Shown one piece after another: positions 1-11,800 of a stretch of 64,000 nucleotides of DNA (position 1 is its first letter; the number at the start of each line of letters is the position of its first letter). This stretch comes from Camarhynchus parvulus (Eukaryota > Chordata > Aves > Passeriformes > Thraupidae). The notes under the pieces are model-generated. The model did no database searches. It had not been told where the DNA came from and was given only the letters and a program-made list of their open reading frames with translations. The stretch covers positions 2,991,501 to 3,055,500 of the forward strand of contig NC_044590.1 of assembly GCF_901933205.1 (NCBI RefSeq). Direction: 5' to 3'. Both the position numbers and the translations under genes were made by a program.

Positions 1-3000
1 AGTAATCATGAAAACTACATATAATTCAATATATTTACATTAAACAAGTCAACCAAGACAGAGCCATTGAGCTCATAGCACATGGTGATACTTCAGGAAG
101 CAGTTGTGATGGTGGCTCAGATTTAGCCACGGTGTCATTCCACCCATTTCAGTGAAGTTACAGTGGTGATGAACACAGCCCATTTCTGAAGGCACAAAGC
201 CAGTAAGTAGTCTGCAGTGGGATTCTGATAAATGCTGCCATCTGCAAAATGTTATATCAAATGCAGGGCAGAAACAGATGGAAAAGCTTTTCAATCCAGA
301 GTACCAACTTAAAATAAACATCCTTAAATGTATCTGTTCCTTCAACGGGTATTGAAGAACAGGCAAAAATAAATGAATGAAATGAAGGAGGCTTATAAAT
401 TCTTTTTTTCACAGTGACCAAAGTAAAACCTCTTGAGCTCACATAAATCTTCCACATGCAGGGATCAAAAGCTTCTTGTTTTCAAGACAAAATGAGCATG
501 TAAGTCATAATGGTTCCTGAAGATAAAAACCACATGTGTGCCCATTCTGGTTTGTTCTGATGAGAACCCCTATTTCCACCCAGTCATCTTCACCTGAGCT
601 CCTTCCAAATACCCAAATTATTGCCATTCTCTTTACAGTGGCTGCAAAATTTCCCTCCTGAGCCATCACCGAGATCTCCTGCATGGTCAAGGCTGGCCAT
701 TAAGCACTACAAGGCCTCTTTCTTTCCATCAGGACACCCTAAATATGCTGCTTCTATAAACCAGGAGCCTGGGTTTGAACTGCAGTTTCTGTTGGTCACT
801 GCAGAGATCAACTCCTGAGCATGGGAAATAGCAGAATATCTCAGGCTCAGCCCAGCAGGCTCTTTGAATAAGAGCAGGGAGGAAATATGCTGCCAAATGA
901 GGAATGGCTCTGCTTTTTTCTTTGTCAAATACTAAGGGAAGAGTTTGTGTACATAGATTGGAGTCAGCTTTGAGCCCAGGAGAGCAAGCAAGCAAATATC
1001 AACTATCCCTGGCTTCCAAAACAAACTCTGAGTTTGGTTGCCTTTCATTATAAGACACCTTTTTGCCTATAAAGTCAGGATCATTTTGTTTAAGAGCTGC
1101 ACGTCTCAGAATGCAAAATAAATGGCTATAGTCACAATGCTGAAAGGATTGACTTGGAAAATTGCAAATTGAATGAGGAGAATTACTTTGGCTAGACACA
1201 CACGTCATTAAGAATTATTGGCACAGGGGTTTCAACAGCACTGGATGCCTGAATGAGAGAATTTCAAGCTTAGAGGAGACAGATTTAAAAGGCTTTAAGA
1301 TAGACTAAATACACTGCAGATTGCTTTATCTGGCAAATCAGTGTGCCATGGAAACATGCAACACACAATGAAACATATGTAACCAAGCCTAATTTTATGG
1401 AAACATTTAGGAAGGTAGTTTGGACATGCTTTCAAAGAGGTGGAACTGAGCTGAAGAACAGATGTGGTTTTTTACCTAGCAAATTGTATCCTCAGGATTT
1501 AGGAGATAATGAACTGGTGGTTGGCATTTGAGTCAGCAAGTCTTAAACTCTCCCAAAAGAAAATAGGATGTTTTTCTTCTCAGCCCTCTCCAGCAACTTT
1601 CTCCCCGTGCCATTTGCAAAAATAAATCTCAGGAAAAATCTTCATTCAGTGTAAAACTGGTGTCTCTCCAGAGCAGTGATCTGATTTGAATCAGCTGAGG
1701 GTCTGGTTCCTGCTTTTCTGAAATAACCTTGAGGTTTTTATTATTACAGCTGTATTTTGGAGCTATCTTTGTGCTGGTGTTGTTCAGGCAGAGCAGTGGG
1801 ACAGCCCAGAGAAACTGGGGTGTAATGGAACTGCACTGAAATAAACTGGAAACTATTTTCAAATTATGACCCAGAGGCAACCAGACCAATCCCTGAATCA
1901 ATGGACTCACACCTGTGAAGTAAGAAAGAAAGCAGAGACAGCCTCAGTGAGTATCTCCAGCAGTTTACCCTTTTATGTTGTCTCTCCTCAAGATCAGTAC
2001 TTTTCCTTCTCTGCAGATTCTGGCATGAATAGGAGTGACTTCACAGAAACCAGTGGCAACATCTGCAGTTACATGAAATGTGAATCCAAGAGGCCAGGAG
2101 AGAGAAGGAAAAGGAAGTGTGAGAGCTGAGGACAACAAGCAGGTTTGGGTAAGGAGCATTCTTGGAACTTCTCCTTCAGTTTCCCTGCACACTCATGTCC
2201 CAACAAGTCCCTCACTGCAGAACATCAGATCTCCTTTTGAAGTCACAACGGTGCCAGTAACAGGCCTCAACTTTCTGAACCCTCTCAGCTGCCCTTCTTA
2301 AAATACTCAAAACCATCCCTTTTTTGTTTCCTGCACTTCTCCCCAACATCTAACAAACATCTCCAGCTCTCTGTATTTCTCTGCAGGGCCAAATTTTGAT
2401 ACACTGTCACACATCATGGATATTCGTCCGTGTTAGGAGTACTAATGGAAAAAACTGTCCTCTTGGAGGAAACTAAAGTGGGCCAAATTTTGCTTTCTAT
2501 TACACCACCATTACTCAAGCTTTTCCATCCTGAAACTGTTCCCTTCATCCTGGCATTTAATATGCTGCTTCCTTTTAAAACATGTCAGCAGAAGGTGAGA
2601 ATGGCCCCTTGGACAAGTGCTCATGAAAATCCACGGCCACCAAGCATCTGCTCAGACTGAGAACTGTTGTGTATCTGCATTGCAAATGCAGAGTAACGCA
2701 TTTATTCTGCTGTAACTAAAAAACGGAAGCTGGTTCTGCAGATTCCTCCCACTCCTCCTGGTGCTTGTTTCCATCCATAACATTTTTTCCAGTAAGCACC
2801 TGCCTGACTCCTATTTAATACATCCACAGCTGCAGTTTCCATAGCTGCCTTTTAACAGCACAGTCCAAAATGAATCATTCTCTCTGTGAGGAAATTTCTC
2901 CAAAATGCTTTTTCTTTCTCATCTCTTCCTTAATCATCTCTGGATTCCCATTCTTTCTAGAAGGTCTATGATTAAATTCCCATTAGAAGATGACACCACC

Positions 3001-3524
3001 CACTCAGAGTCAAATCGACTGTCATGGCACTAAGTTGTCTGGTCCTTGCTTTAGTAGCCAGGCTCTTACAAGTCCCCACATTCCCGTCTCTCATGAGCCA
3101 CTACTGACAATTCTGCTACAGCTCCTTTATAGATAAAGTATATTCTGTCAAAAAATGCTTTGGATGAAGCCATGGTTTAACCTCAGCCAGCAAAAGCCCC
3201 ACACAGCCCCTCACACAAGCACAAGCTGTGTTTTGTCAAGCTCCTTCAACTAGTGTAGAATATTAATCCTGACAAGTATTTTAAAACATTCTGCCAACAA
3301 ACCTCGATCTTTTCAAGAGGAAAAAGCACTGCATGGCAAGATTTCCTGTGTTGAAATTTATTTTTGCCATGTGAGATCATCAGCTCATCCTCAGCATTTG
3401 TTATTTCTTCCCTACGTTTTTGAGAAACCCAGCAATAAACATTCATCAGATACTCAGGTGGAGGAATCCTCCCTGTTCCCTTCAATCTCATGTTGCACCT
3501 TTCCATTCTCAGCTGGTCAGGAAA
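1..3524. other. noncoding stretch, no gene recognised
   Basis: All six frames are broken by frequent stops, and the open segments (none above about 100 codons) show no domain, signal peptide or family motif. The composition is AT-rich with very few CpG. The only exon-like structure is a plus-strand pyrimidine tract ending in CAG at 2001-2016, followed 132 bases later by a GGTAAGG donor-like site. This is treated as a finding because all three frames between the two sites contain a stop. I see no transposon ends, simple repeat longer than about 15 bases, or RNA gene here. Confidence 0.6.
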
Positions 3525-3855
3525 CTTCTACATCACTTAAACACACACAAATCTGTGGGGCTGGATGGGATCCACCCAGGGGAAGTGTGGGAGGGAATTT
3601 CTCAGAGCCACTCACAATCATTTATCAGCAGTCCTGCCTAACTGAGGAGGTCACAGTTGACTAGAACTGGTCAAGTGATCTTCACTGGAGGCATTTAAAG
3701 GTTCTGTAGATGTGGCACAGAATGTGTAGATGTGGCATAGAATGTGTAGATGTGGTAGAAAAATGGCTTAGTGGTGAGCCTGGCAGTTACAGGTGGACTC
3801 AGTGATCTGAAAGGTCTTTTCCAACTGAACCAAATCCATTCTATTCTGTAAGGAA
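3525..3855 (+). mobile_element. CR1 LINE fragment, reverse-transcriptase piece joined to the 3' end
   Basis: This is a decayed, internally deleted CR1 non-LTR retrotransposon. At 3531-3611 the plus strand reads a CR1 reverse-transcriptase signature including HKSVGLDGIHP. About six bases before the end of that block the frame shifts, and at 3605-3661 another frame continues with EPLTIIYQQSCLTEEV, the next part of the same domain, followed by a TAG stop. The sequence then jumps to the CR1 3' end, recognisable from GGTCTTTTCCAA near 3814 and a degenerate ATTCTATTCTGT end near 3838-3849. Most of ORF2 and the 3' region between these parts is missing. Within the 3' part a 20-bp unit is tandemly repeated (3704-3758). 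The copy cannot encode a working enzyme. Family assignment rests on the conserved wording; the exact left border and subfamily are uncertain. Confidence 0.85.
3704..3758 (+). repeat. 20-bp tandem repeat inside the CR1 remnant
   Basis: The unit GTGTAGATGTGGCATAGAAT occurs about 2.7 times with one or two differences per copy (copies near 3704, 3724 and 3744). It sits between the reverse-transcriptase fragment and the CR1 3' end, so it is probably a local slippage or unequal-crossover expansion that arose after insertion, or a variant of the element's own 3' region. Confidence 0.8.
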
Positions 3856-5717
3856 CCAACACAAGATCTCAGGTGCAGGCAGGAAAACTTTCAGAACATG
3901 GTTTCTCTGGGTTCTCTCTCCACATTAGTGAACAGCCTGTGTTACTCTATGCAAAGGGAGAGACTTGAAGCAGAAACCAGACAAAAGCGAATCAAAAATG
4001 AAGAGTTTAGCATGGAGATTTCTCCCAATCAGCTGTACCCATTTCTCACACATGCCAAACATTTCCTTAGGAATGCCTGAAATTTCAGTGATGTGAAGTG
4101 TTCACTAGGGACACATGCTCACCCAGGAAGGAAATCAGGGCCATTTAATAACACCCTCTTATTCATATCAGTGCCCAGCACTGGAAATTAGGGAAAAGAA
4201 GGAGCATACACAGGCAAAGAACTTGTCCAGTAATTAAAAATCCAGTCAGTAACTACAGCAAACTCATCACCATGGTAATAAGTCATTCATATAGATTTGC
4301 ATCCAGGTGCCACTGTGGGATATTTTTTTCCAGTCTTAAAAAGTTCCTTAAGGAGACTTGTCAAGGACAGAGATTCCTCTCAGTAGTTGTGCTCCCTGCA
4401 CTGCAACCTTCTGGAGTGGCTGACCCAGAGATGAACAGACAGCCCCCAAGAGCATTTGTTTCTGGCTTCCTTTATGGAGAGCCTGATGCCAGTGGCAGGG
4501 GTGGAAAGGTCATGGCTCCTTACAGAGCTTCCAGTAACACAGTTCTTCAGTGGGGAAAAAAGGCATGTTGAACCAAACGATGCTTTCCTATAAAAAATCT
4601 GATGTCCCCCAAAACAATAAGACTTCATTTAAAGACATATGGCAGAAAAATCATAAACTATTCAGTTTCAGGACAGAAAAATATTAACAAAAGCTACAGA
4701 AAAAGTGTTATAGTATTAATCTGAGTTTTAAGTGCTATATAAATACCATAGTCACTTCCAGCTACAGTGGGTTTGATCCTTAAACCTGGAGGTGAAAAAT
4801 CACCATTCAGGGTATTACAGTTTCTAAAAAAATATTAGATCAGAAGTCAAAAATCAGAGGTCCTGATATAACTACCTGCAACTGAAATCACATAAAAGCA
4901 AAAAAGAATGGCAGGAGCAGGAAATTAGGAAGGTGAATTAGGAAGGTGACACCTGAAACCTTGTCCCAGTTGATGTAGATTCTAAAGTGCTCTTCCATAT
5001 TGAAACAGCTGAAGTTGGGAATGCAAACAAAACCATTCTAGTAAAAATATTTCACATACTTAAAAGAATTGCCATGTCAATTTACGGAACTTCACTTTCC
5101 AAGTAATTTTCTTAGGTATTTTCTTCCCCCAGCTGAAATAATAACAATGAGCTACTCTCACTAGTCCTTTCCTGTAGCCTTCCCACAATCAAAGCAAACC
5201 AGCAGAAGAAACAACATGGAAAGAACAAGGCCATGGTCATCAGGGTATTTTGAGGCTTCCTCTTGCTGAGATGAGGACCTCACCTGGCTGTGCTTTATTT
5301 CCTCTAGAGGAATGGTAGAAATGAGAGGGAAGGGGTGGGGGAGAGAAGTGCAAGATTGTGAACTCCTGTTAAATTGTACAATCTGTTCTCCTGCACTGGG
5401 AGAGTGTCCCAGAGCTCCCTTCCACCAGACCTTGACACAACATGAGCCACCAGGACAGGCTGCCTCCCATTGTGCTCTGCCTTTTCAAAGCAAACACTGC
5501 TCATAACGTGCATGTTTTAAAAAGGGTGTGCTCCCTTCACAGAAATGTTTTGGCACATGGATTTGGGCCAGAATCAACACAGATGAGTCTCCTGAGTTTT
5601 CTGCCTTAAGAATTGTCACACACATGGCAAATGCTGTCAATCTGCTCATGAACATGACTCTCTGCTCTCCCCTTTGGTGCCATGGTTGTACCAGCACATA
5701 AATATAGAGTACAGGGT
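3856..5717. other. noncoding stretch, no gene recognised
   Basis: No frame shows a protein family signature. The longest open segment here is about 100 codons and has no recognisable content. A short direct duplication (4921-4948) is the only repeat seen. The rest is AT-rich unique-looking sequence. Confidence 0.6.
4921..4948 (+). repeat. 13-bp direct duplication
   Basis: GAATTAGGAAGGT is present twice back to back; the first copy has one extra A. It is a two-copy minisatellite-like duplication with no obvious function. Confidence 0.75.
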
Positions 5718-5882
5718 TTCTCAAGTGGAAAGGGACCCATAAAGATCACCCTGTTCAACTCCCTGCTCCTCACAGAACCACCTACAACTAAACAAGAGAG
5801 CAACCACCTGCTCAGGGAAGAACTTCTTCCTAATGTCCAACCTGAACTTTCCTGATGTAGTTTCAATCCATTTTCATGTGCC
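5718..5882 (-). mobile_element. CR1 LINE 3' region fragment, antisense
   Basis: Read on the plus strand, this matches the reverse complement of the bird CR1 3' region. A segment meaning 'GGAAGGGACCCACAAGGATCA' in the family appears here as GGAAAGGGACCCATAAAGATCA at 5727-5748. It is followed by a TTCAACTCC block at 5754-5762 and, after a diverged or deleted middle, by GAACTTCTTCCTAATGTCC at 5820-5838 and CCTGAACTTTCCTGATGTAG. The terminal octamer repeats expected at the left edge are absent, so the copy is truncated at both ends. Divergence looks high, so this is an old insertion. No coding potential remains. Confidence 0.8.
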
Positions 5883-8800
5883 CATAATTTAGATTTCAGC
5901 ATTGAGTCCTGCTCTAGATTTACCCAAAGTTTGAGGGAAAGGATTGTGTTCCATCACTGAATACTGCATCATCAAAGGCAGCAGAAAATGAACAAAGGGC
6001 AGAGAATGAAAGTCTATTTGGAACAGACTGAAGCTACAGGAAGCTTTTTGGAAAACAGCATTTTCCCCTTTAGTTTCTTTGGGCCTGGATTAAGATCAGC
6101 ACTCCCAGAGCAGCAGATCTGTTTCAGTGGCTAGAGAGAGATTTCCCCACATCACAAGTGGGCACACAAAGTTACACACACAGCAGTAGCTGCAGGGGAG
6201 AAATCAGAAATGTGGGAAGCAAATCAGGATAACAAAGAACACCTTCCCAGAAGATTGGTCCTGGCCTGGTGACCATGTCTGTCTGCCAAAATACAAACTC
6301 TTCTCATTAACAACTCATCTTCTGGCTGGACCAGTCCAGGATAAAGCTGCTGACAGCTCAGCTCTTTGCTCCTTTTGGGAGCAAAAGGTGCCTTGCATCT
6401 TCACCAAATTAAGCCAGTGGATCCGGCAAGAAGCAGGCTCTATTGTGAACTGTAGCCTGTAAAAATTTCTCCCTTAGGATAATGTCAGGTGCCAGTACAG
6501 CTCCATGACAGTAATTCTGGAGATAGTGTGGCTCTTGCAGCCATGATGAATAAACAGTGGCAGCCCAGGAGCTTGTGGTATTGATTTTTGTGATAAATCT
6601 GCCTTTGTGCTCTGTGCTTCACCCTGACAAAGATGTCTGCCAGCTTTTGCCAAGTCTGGATAGTGATTTTTCTGGAAGCAGCCACCTCAGATGAACATCA
6701 CTGCCAAACCACAATTAGCCAGAGGCACTGTCAGATTCTCAGCAGTTTTGTCTTAAAAGGGAGCATGTCAAAAGGAAACTGGCCAAAGAGGTAATCTCCA
6801 CAACAATGGAAGAGCACTCCCAGGAAGAGAAATTCCCTGGCTTCTTCTACAAGCCCATTGCTGAAGTAGCACCATGATCTTATTTCCAGTCACAATCAGC
6901 CCCTGCAGGCCTTTCTCCCAGATGAGATGTTACCTTATCCTGCTTTGCTCCCACCCTCAGTGATGGATGTCATGCCCAAGGAAACCAGAGGGGAGGATGC
7001 TGCTTTCAAACAACTTTCCCAGAGCTGCAGCCTTTGCCCAGAGCTGTGTCATGGAGCTCCTGGGAGAGAGCACAAGCCCCTGCATTTATACACATCTTGG
7101 TGATGTGAAGCATTCCACACCTGCACAGTGAAAATGAACTTTGCCTGTTATATCAACTTCTGTGGGCTTGTGGATGTCGATTTCCATTTCCTGATCTTGG
7201 GTTCCACTGATGAACATTAGGTACTGTGGAGGGCAGAAGGAAGAGCAAATGCAAATAAAGGAAGAGCTTTGTATACATCCCCAAAAGAGCAGACAGAAAA
7301 GGTCAGATAACACATATTAAAAACAAATAGCTGGAAAAATAAACAGGATGCCTTGAAAATGAAACAGATGAGTCAAAAGGGACAAGAGGAATCTTAAAAA
7401 AAAAAAAGGTAACAAAAGGGAATGTAGGAGAACACGGTTAAGCAAGATTGTTCCAACAGGAAACTCAGCTCCAGCAAAAAGCAGTAACACACCTCTACAG
7501 AGGAAAAAACAGCTGCACAGAAATAATATAGTGAAAACAAACAAGGCCATAAATTCACTCAGAGGTCCAAGATTCCTTAGAGAAGTGGTGGAGAAACATT
7601 CTATAAACCAAAGATGCTGTTTTCACAAATCCTGATCCAGGGCTGGGGGACTTGGGGATTTCTGTTTCTCACTATTTCTGTTTGTCTCCTCCATGTCCCA
7701 AGCCATCTGCATTGCCATATTTGTTTGACAAGGTGTGTATATACAGCAACCTCTCTGGGTCACTGAATACAAGGCAGAGCTGGTTTCCCATGAAACCTTT
7801 TACAAGAACTAGAAGATTTTGAGGAAATATGACAGCTTGAACAAAAATGTTGCTTTGTGTCAGATATGGAGATAACTGAAGAAGCTGCAATCCCAAAGCT
7901 GAAATAACACTCCATGGGACTAAGTCTCCCATTGTCCTGGCCCTGGTAAAACACACAGCCTGCTCTCTGCTCTGGGGCCTGTATCCACTGACCTGTCTCA
8001 GGGAATTTTAAAAGGCCTTGCTGTCATTTCCTATCGGAAAATAAATACACTTCAAGAACTCAGAATCTTTTGCTAAACAGAATGGTTGTTTTCCCAGTCC
8101 AAGAGCAATACTCTCCTCTCTGCTAAATTCTGTCCTGCTTTGGAACCCCATGGCTTGTTCTCTGGATGTTGATTTTAAACCAGCTTTCATGGGCAGCTGC
8201 AGTAAATAAAGCCCTCAGCTGGTTTTCCATTGCACAGGGGGTGGGAGGGCCAGGTCAAGTCCCACACTGCAGAGATCCTGCTCCAGCAGAGCCAGGCACT
8301 CAGAGCTAACTGTGAACCCCTCAGATCTCAGCTGAGCTGCACGCTGCCACACCAGGGCCTGAAAACTTCCATATGCCTGAGCTGGATTCTTGCCCTGAAT
8401 TCATGGCACACGTTAGCCAGGGCAGCTGATGAGAGTGTGATGAGGTGAAGAGGCACTGGGACAGGAGCAAGACATCTCCAACGCTGCTATAAACCAAAAG
8501 TGAGTGGTAGGTACTGCAGTAAAGGCAAAGGAAGAGAAGGGAGTCTATATTATCAACAGAAAGCTGGAGTTTAATAAGTTAAATCTGTCAGAGCCTAACC
8601 AGTATAGGGCCATGCTGGTAATCATCCTGAAGTGTATTATAATGTTAACATCTGTATTGTTTGCATATCTTTAACATAAAACTATAGTTCAGCTAGGGGT
8701 TTATGGCAGAATTGTTACTTTCTGATTGTTTTACTTAGTTTATTTGCAGGCTGCAAAACACTAAACTCTTCCAAGAAAAAAAATGTTATGACATTATGAA

Positions 8801-11800
8801 AAATCTCTGTGCCTTTAAAAATGTATTTTAGAAATGAGTAAAAGGCAAAAATGCAATTTACCTTAGTAAAAGTAGAAGGTTAATGCTGGACAAAAGGCAG
8901 CAATTTTGCTCCATGTTGCACAAAGACTCACACAGAGTTTGGAACATCCCAGACATGAAGTTACTGAGCTCATCCTTTTCTGCAAAAACCTGTTTTGTGG
9001 GGCAGTACCCAACAGGAAGGTCCAGTTGTGAGAATTGGAGCTAACAGTCTAGCAAGAGTCTGAGCTGAAGGCTTTAAACATTTAATATGAAGAAATATCC
9101 ATGATCAAGCTGAAGTAACAATTTTTAAGTGAACTAAACTAGATATTGCCCATACTTGATAAATAGTAAAGTGACACATAGAAATAGAAATACATTAACC
9201 CCAAAAACCTAATCAAAATTATATATTGCTTTTCATGGGAAGTGGATTTAAGGGCTCACAACGACCAGGAAAATGGAACAACAGAAATACACTGCTCTTT
9301 TCCTTTCCTATAAATTTACATGGGGCAAATTGAAAAACAGAACAGCCATAGTACACCAGGAATCAATGGTCTGAATCAGGCTCTGAAATAATTCTGGAAA
9401 ATGCCCCAGTCCAGACCAGCTAGCCCAAAAGGAGAAAATCTCTAGTGACTTCAAGTAGTTTTCAAACAAGTTATTTAAATTAGCTGAGATACCATTTATA
9501 AAGTGTCTGTCTTCATGCTATAAAAACATAACCATTTCAAAATTCAGACAAGAATTGGAGATGTGAGCTCCACAACTTTCTTTCCAATCTGCTTTGCTTG
9601 TGGTCTTGGGGACTAACCCACATAAATATGAATATAATTATATATTTAGAAATAGCAAAGAGAGTTCATTTGTTACAGAAATCTACAAAGAACAAGAAAG
9701 GGTTTTATAATCCAGTTTTGGATTTTAAATTGGATTCTTCATTGTCTGAAGTCTGTTAGTCATTATTCCCTGGGTGCAGTGCTTGAATTGACGTCTGCAA
9801 GGGTTTGTGTATGTATATGCCTCTAAGAAAACATTCTGAATTGTGAGATTCCCCAGGGAGTGCTGACACAAATAAAGGACACAACATATTTTATCTATTA
9901 GAAACACTTCAGTCTTTTAAGTAGTGCCAAAACCCACAATTAAATCAATATTAGACCCGTAAGAAGAGATGATTCAGAAAAGTTCTTCCCAGTAATGCAC
10001 AGGTGGGTATTTGCATTGTGGGAACAAGCCAAATGGAAATTATTTTAACTCTGATCATGCAGAATGTTTCCTGGGACTGACAATGATCCAAAGCTGTCTT
10101 ATTCCAAAATTACAGCCCAGTTCCAGAAACTGTTAGGTGAAAGTAACTCTTTCCCAAAATAAAGGTTTAAAACAGAGAAAAATGCAGTGAAATCATGTTC
10201 TGATCACGTGTGTTCTAGGTGTTATTCAGAAGACAGATGTACAAGCATCTTAGCGACAGAGAAATCAGGAATCTAGCAAATGTAGTAGATGTAGTGTAGT
10301 GAGAAATCCACTTTTCTTTTAACAGAAGGAATTATTTTCTAAAGAATTTTCTCTTTATGTCTAATTTCCATATTTCACCTTTCAGCTTTTCACTTTGACT
10401 TGAGTTTTGACCACTTTTGCAACAATTTTCTTCATCATTTTTGCCATGAAGTTGCTTAGAAGATGGGATTTACTATGATAGGAAAAGCACCTGAGTCCTC
10501 TCTGTGCCCCTGGTAAGACACCTTTGGGACAGCATTTGGCATTCTATGGAAAACTTACGCAATCTCAGGGATTTCCGAGAAAGGGAAAATGAAGAAATTA
10601 TCTGGTCATTATTATCTGAAATGTAGCACCTACTTCATTAGTCAACACTGTCCCAATTCCCCTTCCCGGCTTGAGCTGTTGCAAATGTTATTCTGCAGCT
10701 CTCTGCAGCCATGCTTGTCACTGCTAAAAAACAACTGTGCTCATTCTTTTGTTCAAAGAACAACAGATGCCACCAATAATCTCATATCTCTGTATCAGCT
10801 CCTGAAAGCAGGTGCATTTATTTTTTCCTGCACTTGCAATGATACATGTAAGCATGCAGGGACTGGAAAAAAGCATTTTGCAAATTGTACTGATTTAGAC
10901 AAACCCTGCTCCTTGCAAATTCCTGTCTCTAACCAGGACAAGGCACAGATCAGTCTTGGCTTTATTCTGAGAACAATTTGCATCATTACTTGCCCTGAAA
11001 TCATGTGTATCCCTTGGTGCAGACATCTGCACAGTCCCTTATCTCTAACTTGTTCTTCCACTCATCCGACACAGAAATTTCCAACGTGCCTGAAAACTTC
11101 TGCAGTGCCAACGAATCTCATTTCTGATCCACATTTTCCCATCTGCTTAACTGCAATTTTGGCTTATCCATTTTCTCCCACTCACGGAAAAAACGCCCAA
11201 TTGTTTGTTTGTTTTGCTGTGGAAGCGCAGAGTCCCAGGTATGGCCGGCTGCTATAAAAGCACAGCCAGCAGAGACCACACCAGGCAAGGGAGAGCAGCT
11301 GACGTGAGGACAAGCCCCACTGTGGGCCTTGATCCTTCCCCTTCCATGGAACAGAAGAGACACACAAAAATTAAACAAGTCTTGTTTTGACCTCCACAAT
11401 GGTATTTAATGTGCCTGTTCACTGAAACTGTTTGTGTTTGATCCTCAAACTGTTTTTAATCAGTATTTAGTTTGGAAATGTTTGCACAGAAGACATCTGT
11501 AAGAAGGAGAAGGGCCAGTCCAGGGGTCTGTGCATGTCACGGCACTTGTCTATGGATTGGTCTATCAAATAAAGTTGTGAAATGGTAGTTTATGTTCCAT
11601 TAAAAAGAGATAATTAAAAGCAAAGCAACAGAAGAACAAACAGTGGAGACAGATGTTTTCCAGATTTCCTTGACAAATTAATGAAATATTTAAAGCCCTA
11701 TAGTCTCCTTCACATCACTGGTTATTTGTAAATATTTCAAAAAGGCCAAGTTTCCCAGCATCCTGAGCAAACCTGGGTCTGTAAATATGAAAGCACTATT

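Noticed and set aside
10589..11257. Longest open frame in the window, 222 codons on the plus strand
   Set aside because: The translation has no domain, an erratic cysteine- and serine-rich composition and no family resemblance. The opposite strand is also open over part of it. One such frame is plausible by chance in 64 kb of AT-rich DNA with a local dip in stop codons.
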